Shown here: positions 34,503 through 42,004 of the stretch, piece after piece
How positions within the stretch are numbered: position 1 is the first letter of the stretch
How the letters are laid out: each line of letters starts with the position of its first letter
Assembly: GCF_000025985.1 (NCBI RefSeq)
Contig: NC_003228.3
Location: 4,774,001 to 4,838,000, forward strand
DNA: 64,000 bases
Reading direction: 5' to 3'
DNA from: Bacteroides fragilis NCTC 9343
GTDB lineage: Bacteria; Bacteroidota; Bacteroidia; Bacteroidales; Bacteroidaceae
Translations under genes and position numbers: made by a program
Notes under the pieces: model-generated
Told to the model about the DNA's origin: nothing
The model's database searches: none
Seen by the model: only the letters and a program-made list of their open reading frames with translations

Positions 34503-36926
34503 TTATTCAGCTGCATAAGCATCCAAAAGTTTCTTCAGTGTAGCGTTCAGGCGATCAACCTCAGCCTGTATGAAAGCAACTTCCTGTTCTGCATTCGTAA
34601 TAGCAACTTGTAAATCAGACTCGAATCTGCTCTTATCGTCTTTACCCAAAGTCTGGTAAGCTTCAAGTTTTCCTTCAGCGGTAGCAACGGCATCTTTAGC
34701 TGTCGCGATCTTGCTTTCCTGGTCGGAAATCAATTTCTCAATAGTACCTTCGACTCTTTCAAATTTATGATTCACCGGATCGTAAGTTACATAAGTAACC
34801 TGTCCACCATTAGTGATCGCATTCTTGATTGTTGTCATTAAACTGTTTAATGCCTGAATTTGGCAAGCAGAAGGATTGCTGACAGAATAAGGATTGCCAG
34901 AGCTCAGACTCTGATTGCAATCAAGCAATTGCCGTTCCAATTCAGCTTTCCAAATAGCATCTTGCTTGTCGGCGATACCGGCTTGCAGTGTGGCTACATT
35001 GTCTGCTATCGTTTTCTTGGCATCATCGAATTTCTCCAGATCAGCTGTCAGGCTGTTGTCTAAAGCAATCCATTTCTCGATATTGGTAAAGATGGCCACA
35101 TCCTTCATAGCTGTTGTATATAGATAATAGCTGCAAGTATGGTTTCCGGCTTCTACGTCTTCCGGAAGGTAGTATTTGTCACCTACTTTCTTCGGTTCAA
35201 TAATATCGGTTAACTGACCACCTTTTCCAAATAAGGTATTGGAAGCAAGAATCAAACGTTGGATAGCTCCATCAAAATCTGAGAGAGTACTGTTATAGAA
35301 AGAAGTTGCTAACTGCTGGCTACCTAATATCCAAGCAGCATTACTCTGAATAGTTGAATTAAAGTTACTAAGTGTCACTTGATTGCCTGTCGGAGTTTCG
35401 CTATCGTCAACGATTGTGACATTATAAAGTCTGATTTCTTTATTATCTACGTTGTATATTTTTCCCGTTGCTCCGTCCACAGCGTCTCTCAACTGTCCGT
35501 AGGCTTTCAAGTCGGCGAGCAATGCGTTGGCTTTGTCTTTAGTTTGCTCGGCAGGGGCTAATGCTTTATATGTATTCACTTTGGCAGCAATAGCATCCCA
35601 AGTAGTAGTCTGCTGATAGTTCTTGTAATTAGTCAACGCTGTCATATAAGCCAGGTAAGAATCCATCCATGCTGTAGAGTCTTTCTGGAAAATCGCATAT
35701 TTGTCTGCTTTATCGATAGCCATTCTGGCCAGCTCACCTTTGGCTTTAGCTATTTCGGCATCGGTAGGCTGAGTGTTGTTTCTGTATATGCTGAATACAG
35801 AGTTATAAGCATTGTTAAATAATTGAATATAACCAACATTCTGACTGCTGGAACTGGAATAAGTATATCGAATATAGCTTACCACACTCGTTGCCTCGTA
35901 ATAATTATTTAATGACAATCCGGACAGATTTAAATCAGCGATCATCGTATATTCGCCCGTTGCACCATCTTGTTTGAACACTTTGTTGAACTCATCAGAT
36001 GTTAAAACGTTGCTTTCTTGAACAAATCCGGCCAGATCATTCTGCAAAGCTGCGTCTACCACCGGTATGGTGAAGCTTTTATCTTTCGTATCCAACTTGG
36101 CGTTCTCTCTTTCGATATCGGCAAGTACCGGCTGAATCTCCGCTGTTTGCTTAGCGATAGCCTCACTCTTCGCTACCACATCAGCATTGACTGCGGCAAT
36201 CTGCTTAGAGATTTCCGCCAGTTTCGTGTTCCATTCTGAGGTCGGAGTAGCGGCGAAGGTCTTCATATCTTCCAATACCTTTTCTTGAGTAGCAAGGGCT
36301 GCTTTGGCTTCGTCAATACCTGCATTCAGTTTGTCTTCCAGGTATTTGTTATCTGAAAGGAAGTCCAACAAATCACTTTTGGCTTTTAGCAAGCGGGCAT
36401 TAGAATTTTTGAGGTAATCTAATGCTCCATAAGTGTGCGATTCTCCTTCTGTAATACCTGCTAAAGCTTCTTTTACGTCCTTGATAGCTTCACCGAACGC
36501 TTCGTCTTTTGCAGTAACCATTGCCACTTCTAATGCAGCCAATGACGCTTGAAGATCTGCGTTAGTATCAGCTTCTTTCTTCTGGATAGCTAGCAGTTGT
36601 TCTTTTAGTGAAGCAGCCAAGGTGTCCTGACGTGCCTGAAGAGAGTCTTTCAACCAAGCGGTAGAAGCCTGTTCTTTTTCTAAGTTTAGCTTTTGTAGAT
36701 CCAAAGCCACTTTGTCAGCCTCCAATGCTACTTGTTCTCTTTCTACCTTGACTAATTGGATTTGGGTCAGTGCGTCTTCAAAGGCAGCCTTTGCCTTAAT
36801 GAATTCCGCTTTCGCTCCGCGAAGTTGTTCGATTCCCGCCGGTTCATCGTTATCGATACATCCGGTGAATGTTGTAGTTGCTCCTCCCACTAAGAGCGCA
36901 GCTACGAGATAAGTCCATTTTCTCAT
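34503..36926 (-). CDS. Phase-variable coiled-coil surface (S-layer-like) lipoprotein
   Basis: 807-aa lipoprotein (lipobox TGC, Cys22) that is largely alpha-helical. Long heptad stretches rich in Ala, Glu, Lys and Gln cover about residues 30-280, and further coiled coil covers about 640-800, with a mixed region between. The N-terminal DNDEPAGIEQLRGAKAEF pattern is like the B. thetaiotaomicron BT1927-type S-layer family, as I recall it. Upstream lies a 323-bp invertible segment (37032-37354) whose promoter now faces away, so expression is predicted OFF in this sequence. The downstream barrel gene is co-transcribed. Such proteins change phage, complement and antibody exposure of the cell. Confidence 0.85.
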   Translation of the reverse strand: MRKWTYLVAALLVGGATTTFTGCIDNDEPAGIEQLRGAKAEFIKAKAAFEDALTQIQLVKVEREQVALEADKVALDLQKLNLEKEQASTAWLKDSLQARQDTLAASLKEQLLAIQKKEADTNADLQASLAALEVAMVTAKDEAFGEAIKDVKEALAGITEGESHTYGALDYLKNSNARLLKAKSDLLDFLSDNKYLEDKLNAGIDEAKAALATQEKVLEDMKTFAATPTSEWNTKLAEISKQIAAVNADVVAKSEAIAKQTAEIQPVLADIERENAKLDTKDKSFTIPVVDAALQNDLAGFVQESNVLTSDEFNKVFKQDGATGEYTMIADLNLSGLSLNNYYEATSVVSYIRYTYSSSSSQNVGYIQLFNNAYNSVFSIYRNNTQPTDAEIAKAKGELARMAIDKADKYAIFQKDSTAWMDSYLAYMTALTNYKNYQQTTTWDAIAAKVNTYKALAPAEQTKDKANALLADLKAYGQLRDAVDGATGKIYNVDNKEIRLYNVTIVDDSETPTGNQVTLSNFNSTIQSNAAWILGSQQLATSFYNSTLSDFDGAIQRLILASNTLFGKGGQLTDIIEPKKVGDKYYLPEDVEAGNHTCSYYLYTTAMKDVAIFTNIEKWIALDNSLTADLEKFDDAKKTIADNVATLQAGIADKQDAIWKAELERQLLDCNQSLSSGNPYSVSNPSACQIQALNSLMTTIKNAITNGGQVTYVTYDPVNHKFERVEGTIEKLISDQESKIATAKDAVATAEGKLEAYQTLGKDDKSRFESDLQVAITNAEQEVAFIQAEVDRLNATLKKLLDAYAAE

Positions 36927-37031
36927 ACCTCTGTTTTTAAGTGTTAATAAAAAAAATGTTATGTAAGTAAATCAATGTTTTCTCTTGCCGATGACGGCCT
37001 TGCCTCTATCTTATGTAATACCTCTATCTAC

Positions 37032-37354
37032 AGTTACTTTGTAGGTAACCCCAAACAGACTATTGAAGGATGCAAATGGCGTTTTGCCAAAAGGAATAGC
37101 AGTAAAAGGGAATCCTTATTTATAATAAGGTATAAAAAAGAATAGTTCTTTGTTTCTGTGTGAAGCAAGGAAGGGAGAAGTATGCAATTCTCTGGATAAC
37201 TTCCCAACAAACCGAAGTCTGTAGAAGCTATTATCTGTCTATGAATGAATTATTTTCTCTCTGTCTTTGAAAAAGATGTTTTTTAATTTGCTTTTTTGTG
37301 AAAAATGGTTTATGTTTGTCGGACACTTACAATAAAGTTACCTACAAAGTAACT
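37032..37354. promoter_or_regulatory. Invertible promoter segment with 18-bp inverted repeats
   Basis: AGTTACTTTGTAGGTAAC (37032-37049) and its perfect inverse (37337-37354) bound 287 bp. Inside is a strong promoter (TTTG 37287-37290, 20 nt, TATGTTTG 37311-37318) near the right repeat and pointing right. In this orientation it cannot serve the lipoprotein gene at 36926; after inversion the -7 box would sit at 37075-37068 on the minus strand, about 140 bp before the ATG. Confidence 0.88.
37287..37318 (+). promoter_or_regulatory. Consensus promoter inside the invertible segment (OFF orientation)
   Basis: -33 TTTG at 37287-37290 and -7 TATGTTTG at 37311-37318 with a 20-nt spacer. As drawn, it would transcribe through the right repeat into the 3' end of the recombinase gene, antisense to it. 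Confidence 0.8.
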
Positions 37355-37371
37355 CCACATAAATCAGCGAT

Positions 37372-38304
37372 TTAACCCTCAAAAGATCGTTTGGCATAAC
37401 CGATAATACTTAAATTTGTTTCATCCAGTTTCTTTATATTGAATGGTTTCAAATAAGTCTCTGTTACTTTGATAGACGAGTGCCCCATCGCCTCCCGGAT
37501 AATACCCGGGTGCACTTCCAAATAATAGGCTAAAGTGGCCCAGGTATGGCGGGCTGTATATGAAGTCAATTCGGTAGTCAGTCCCAACAGTTCTCCCAAT
37601 TTTGTCAGTTGATAATTGAAAATGCGCAATGCCTGCTGATACTCCCGATAGATGGTATCCTCTCCTCCCTCTGCACTCAGAATAGGGAATAAATAGGGAG
37701 ACTCTGTAGTAGTATCCATATATTCCCGAATGATATTCATGGCATCTTTAGTAACTGTAATGGTGATCTGACGTCCGGTTTTCCTACGATGATAGGTCAG
37801 GATATTCCCATTCAGGTCCTTCTTCTGTATATAAGCCAAGTCGACAAAAGGAAGCCCCCTTAAAAGAAACATCAGCACGAACAGGTGATGAGTTTTCTGC
37901 AATAGTTCCGATTGCTTCCGGGTGCACTTCGTGTCGAGCAACTGCCCCATTTCTTCGGCTTTCAAAGCTCGTTTGATATCGGCCTGAGTACCGGTATATA
38001 CAGCTTTGAACAGATGTGGCACGTGAGGTGCCAGACGCCGGTCGACCGCCCGGTTATAGACAGCCCTGAGCACCCGCATATAAGTAGACACCGTGTTCCA
38101 GCTGTTTCCCCGCCGTCTGAGAAACCGTTCGAATTGCTTCAATAACTCAGGCCTTACTCTTTTGAACGGAATGTCGTGTGCTTTCAGAAAAGCAGAAAGG
38201 GCATTTCTGCTCGCTTGATAAATGTGAGCCGTACCTAATGCATATTCCGCTTTTCGCTCTTCAATCATGCGATCCATAAAACGGATTAAATCTTTTTCTT
38301 TCAT
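37372..38304 (-). CDS. Tyrosine recombinase, likely inverts the adjacent promoter
   Basis: 310-aa recombinase of the Bacteroides Tsr/XerD-like type. It has a SAM-like N-terminal domain (about 10-100) and a catalytic domain with the Arg in LLRGLPFVDLAY, the box II TARHTWAT, AMGHSSIKVTETY and nucleophile Tyr284. It is much smaller than element integrases and lacks an arm-binding domain. Its stop is 18 bp from the right inverted repeat of the invertible promoter, as in known phase-variable loci where such a recombinase acts on the neighbouring repeat. In the present orientation the inverted promoter points antisense into it. Confidence 0.92.
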   Translation of the reverse strand: MKEKDLIRFMDRMIEERKAEYALGTAHIYQASRNALSAFLKAHDIPFKRVRPELLKQFERFLRRRGNSWNTVSTYMRVLRAVYNRAVDRRLAPHVPHLFKAVYTGTQADIKRALKAEEMGQLLDTKCTRKQSELLQKTHHLFVLMFLLRGLPFVDLAYIQKKDLNGNILTYHRRKTGRQITITVTKDAMNIIREYMDTTTESPYLFPILSAEGGEDTIYREYQQALRIFNYQLTKLGELLGLTTELTSYTARHTWATLAYYLEVHPGIIREAMGHSSIKVTETYLKPFNIKKLDETNLSIIGYAKRSFEG

Positions 38305-38479
38305 CTTATTTTTGTTTTACCTAGTTTATCCGATCAAGATATTGATTTTCGTACACAAAGAAAAATTATCCGCAGGGTTTGTATGTAACCACAGTACTAC
38401 GATTGAGTACGTTTTATTATAGTCTCATTCGATATACTTTCCTAATATTGCCATCACGAATCATTAATCGAATTATGGC

Positions 38480-40618
38480 ATGAACACAAAATCAAAACGC
38501 CCCTTACTATCGTTCCCGAAACCCAAGTTTACAACAGGAATGATAAGGTTGAGCATCACCTTGCTCTTTTCCACTCTATGCATTGGTTCATTTGGACAGA
38601 AGAAGTCACCGATCACCGTAGAAACCCTCTTGGAAGAGATGACTTCATACGACAAAATGACCCGCTATCCCGCCCTGCCCTACCGCAGCATGCAGCAGAG
38701 CAGTTACGATCGCAGATCCGTTTCTCCCGATCGGCCCGGCTGGTTTGCCAATGACGATGGCGAAGGATTTATCCGCCTTGAAGAACACGACGGACGGAAA
38801 GAAAAAGTTCTTTTCGAAGACGAAGGTCCCGGCGCCATTACCCGTATATGGCTCACGACCTTTGGCAGCATACATACAATCTTGCGTTTCTACTTTGACG
38901 GAAAAGACGAACCAGGCTGGGTGGTACCCTCTTATGATCTCCAGAAGTTCGGTGTACGAGGACTCAAGAAAGGATTAATCGAACCGGACGATAAATGGAT
39001 CAGGGGCAGCCTGATTTATCTACCTGTCACTTATGCCGACGGTTGCAAAGTAACCATGGAGGAACTCACTCCCGAACGGACAAACAGACATTTTCTATTC
39101 AACTACCGCAAATATCCTACAGGCACTCCGGTCGAAACCTTCTCCCGGAAAGTTGCAGAACGTATCCCTCAATCGGTCGAAAAGACATCGGCTACATTGT
39201 ATAGAAATATAGATAAGGGGGTTGATCCACAGGCCCGCTATGGAAAAGGTGCACTGATCCACCGGCAAAATCTGTCATTAAACAAAGGAGAAAAGCAGCA
39301 ACTAAACCTCCACAAAGGGAAAAGAGCGATCAGCCTTCTCCAATTCAACGTGAAAACGGATCCGGATCTGAAACCCGGAACAGATGATTTCGCCCGGTTG
39401 ATGCGCAGTCTGATCATATCCATAAGCTTCGACGGACAGCAAACCGTATGGGCACCATTATCCGATTTTGCAGGCTCCGGTATGGGAGCATTTGCATCCC
39501 GGAGTTTTTTCTTCTATTCTGATGGTAAAGGAATCGTTTGCAGTAAATGGCTGATGCCCTATCGACAGAATTGTGAGATCTCTGTTTTAAACCTCTCACC
39601 CTACAAAACCGATGTACATATCGATATTGTATCACAACCTTACAAGTGGGACAACCGTTCCCTCTATTTCCATACAGCCTGGAAACAAGAACGCGGACTG
39701 CCCGTTGTCACTTGGATGGAACATGAAAAATGCATGGACTGGAATTTCACCACTATCTCCGGCAGAGGAGTCTATCGAGGAGACCTGCTGTCTCTTTTCA
39801 ATCATACGACAGAGTGGTATGGAGAAGGCGATGAAAAAATAACAGTAGATCACGAAGCGTTTCCCTCCCATTTCGGGACAGGTACCGAAGACTATTACAG
39901 CTTCGACGGATACTTTAAAAGCCAGACTCCATTTGCCGGACAGCCCCGACAAGATATGAAGGACTTTTATGGTTATAACAGTTTCTTCAGAGTCAGATGT
40001 TTGGACGGCATACCTTTCAACCAGCAACTAAAATTCGATTTTGAATTACTAGGTTGGGAAAATGGCACAGTAGACTATTCCTCGACTGTATTCTGGTATG
40101 GAGACTTAAACTCTCAGGCAGCGGGTTCTTCCGGTATAGAAGAAATAGAAGCAGGTTTGCTACCCACCCCCACCCAGTCCCCCGTCTGTAGCATAGCCAA
40201 TGCTATCGACTTCTGCCAAATCCAACCAACCTCCAAATCTGAAAGGCTGCGTTATGACAGACAAAGGCTCAGCGGACATCCGGGCAAGTGGAATTTAAAA
40301 GACCATCTGGTGTGTCATGGCGGTAAAAAAGGTGACTACATCGAATTCGAATTCTCCGGTTTTGAGGACCGTGAATACAGTTTGAATCTATTCTGTACCA
40401 AAGCAGCCGACTACGGTAATATAAAGTTTTACGTAAATCGTCAGGAAAACGGTAAACAGCTGGACTGTTACAGCCAGGAAGTCGAGGCCACAGGTGCCAT
40501 AAACCTCGGAATGCACAAACCCATAGATGGTAAGTTTATCCTAAGGATAGAATTGACCGGACAGAATGCATTATCGACGGGCACTTTATTCGGACTGGAT
40601 TGTATACGGATTGAATAA
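38480..40618 (+). CDS. GH172 (DUF2961) glycoside hydrolase
   Basis: 712-aa exported enzyme of the DUF2961 family, now glycoside hydrolase family 172, whose known members act on fructofuranose or arabinofuranose linkages. A signal peptide follows Met21 (38540), so that codon may be the true start; the upstream 20 residues are basic. The core shows EDEGPGAITRIWLT, then FYFDGKDEPGWVVP, and later GTGTEDYYSF, all family hallmarks. A C-terminal beta-sandwich of about 180 residues (YIEFEFSGFEDREYSLNLF) may bind carbohydrate. It is not next to a SusC/D pair. The esterase at 42005 lies on the opposite strand beyond a broken gene. Confidence 0.88.
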   Translation: MNTKSKRPLLSFPKPKFTTGMIRLSITLLFSTLCIGSFGQKKSPITVETLLEEMTSYDKMTRYPALPYRSMQQSSYDRRSVSPDRPGWFANDDGEGFIRLEEHDGRKEKVLFEDEGPGAITRIWLTTFGSIHTILRFYFDGKDEPGWVVPSYDLQKFGVRGLKKGLIEPDDKWIRGSLIYLPVTYADGCKVTMEELTPERTNRHFLFNYRKYPTGTPVETFSRKVAERIPQSVEKTSATLYRNIDKGVDPQARYGKGALIHRQNLSLNKGEKQQLNLHKGKRAISLLQFNVKTDPDLKPGTDDFARLMRSLIISISFDGQQTVWAPLSDFAGSGMGAFASRSFFFYSDGKGIVCSKWLMPYRQNCEISVLNLSPYKTDVHIDIVSQPYKWDNRSLYFHTAWKQERGLPVVTWMEHEKCMDWNFTTISGRGVYRGDLLSLFNHTTEWYGEGDEKITVDHEAFPSHFGTGTEDYYSFDGYFKSQTPFAGQPRQDMKDFYGYNSFFRVRCLDGIPFNQQLKFDFELLGWENGTVDYSSTVFWYGDLNSQAAGSSGIEEIEAGLLPTPTQSPVCSIANAIDFCQIQPTSKSERLRYDRQRLSGHPGKWNLKDHLVCHGGKKGDYIEFEFSGFEDREYSLNLFCTKAADYGNIKFYVNRQENGKQLDCYSQEVEATGAINLGMHKPIDGKFILRIELTGQNALSTGTLFGLDCIRIE

Positions 40619-40733
40619 ATATCAATGCAGTTATAATGCACAAATACGTTCAGCCGATAACTAAAAACAACGACCGGACGAGTAAATCAGTATACCATAT
40701 TTCCCACTATGCGGGAGCTGAATGTGGGAGGAT

Positions 40734-40776
40734 TTGCGGCGTGCCTTTCGGTATATCCCGAAAAAGCACGCCGCAA
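40734..40776. terminator. Strong hairpin after the GH172 gene
   Basis: Eleven-bp arms TTGCGGCGTGC and GCACGCCGCAA at 40734-40744 and 40766-40776, with further TTTCGG/CCGAAA pairing inside. It probably terminates transcripts from both sides, although no long T-tract follows. Confidence 0.6.
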
Positions 40777-40836
40777 GAAAAATAAATTTAAAACGGTATG
40801 TAACCAAATACGCAACGCAATGAACAGGACTGAAAC

Positions 40837-41508
40837 CTACAACTCCACCACACAATAGAAATTCCCATTTTTCATTTTCTTGCAAGGCACTCCCAATTTA
40901 CGAAGTATCCTGCCCAAATGCACAATTTTCGTAGCCGACAGTTTAAAACCACTTTTCTTTTGTATGCGCCCCAAAATATCGACAGCGAGCAGCGTTTCGC
41001 ACTTTTCCCCCTCATCGGCAGAGCGAAAATACTGTTGAAAGAGGTGTCCAACCGGGGTTTGCAGCTCAAATTCCTGGTTGTTCTCCATCAAAACGGCCTC
41101 TTCTTCGGGAGAGAAATAAAAGCACTCACCCTCACGGAGTTCCTGCACTGCCTGCGCATAGGGTTGCAGATAGTTGATGGCAACACCATTACGGATCCTG
41201 CCGGTGATATTGATACAAATGAAGCGGCGGCTTCCCGAAGGATCGGAGAGTAAATCACTGTGATTGCTGATCGCTATGAACGAAGCATAACGCTTCAGTT
41301 CGCTTATAGCCGATTCGTCGAAAGGTACGTACGTAGCGGGCCAGCGCCCGGATGCAGTCCTTCCCGTCCCAACGAGGCAAGTCATACAAGAAGTCGGTAA
41401 TAGGAGAGTACACCGGCACACGTTCGGAGTTAATCCAACGTTCCACATCCCGGTCCCAAAGTTCAAGGGTTCTTCTTCAAATTTGGTGGTAAGTTTTCTT
41501 TTACTCAT
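40837..41508 (-). pseudogene. VapE-like/DUF3874 replication protein, internally deleted
   Basis: The C-terminal part is intact in frame: FIAISNHSDLLSDPSGSRRF, the family's late ATPase segment, and the rest to the stop at 40837. Before it, a different frame (41446 to about 41330) reads INSERVPVYSPITDFLYDL and PRWDGKDCIRALARYV, which normally precedes Walker A. The section with the P-loop and Walker B is missing, so a deletion near 41330 fused two distant parts out of frame. The apparent 252-aa reading frame is therefore a mosaic. Such VapE-like genes occur in small Bacteroides islands with HU and amidase genes, which are absent here. Confidence 0.8.
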
Positions 41509-41973
41509 GGAATCTAATTCAGTTTTCGGAAGTGTAAGCCCTCTTTTATAGTTGACAAAAAAGCAAGTATCCCGGCTTTCGCCCGAAGAGTCCATCCGTG
41601 AAGTGAAGAAGCTAATCTTAGACTAAACCATCTGAAAATCAATGTCTTTAAAAAGTAAGATTTCTGTCCTCAAAAGCTTTGTTTTAACACAGAGTTAAAG
41701 CTTGTTCTTTGGATGTGAATAAGAAGTTCTTTAAATGCAAATGACTTGTTATTTGCGCACAAGAACCTGACAACCTGCAAAAGACGTTAACAATGTTAAT
41801 TGAAGAAAGGTATAAGGATGAAGACACCGGTTCAGGCGGCGTAAACTCACTTCCGAAACTTGAGCTATCTTATTCAGCCGGTGTCTGTTTTTTCTTATTA
41901 AAGCAAGCAAAAAGGACAATTATCAACTTGAAAATAAAGAAAGAAAGAATTTACCACCAAATTTGAAGAAGAA
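41470..41973. repeat. 23-bp perfect inverted repeat flanking 458 bp
   Basis: The sequence at 41470-41492 is perfectly inverse to 41951-41973 (TTACCACCAAATTTG followed by GAAGAAGAA split as positions 41951-41965 and 41966-41973). The left copy lies within the first codons of the VapE remnant. The 458 bp between hold no convincing gene. Confidence 0.8.
41822..41895 (+). terminator. Orphan hairpin with T-tract
   Basis: AGACACCGG (41822-41830) pairs with CCGGTGTCT (41878-41886) and GTTTTTTCTT follows. No plus-strand gene precedes it, apart from a possible 57-codon frame at 41793-41966 that runs through the hairpin. The stretch 41509-42004 otherwise holds no gene I can support. Confidence 0.5.
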
Positions 41974-42004
41974 ACAAAATCTTTTAAACGAGACATGAAG
42001 TCCT

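Noticed and set aside
41470..41973. Second invertible promoter
   Set aside because: The 23-bp repeat has no TAnnTTTG promoter between its arms that would serve a gene, and no recombinase gene is adjacent; the left copy lies inside a coding remnant.
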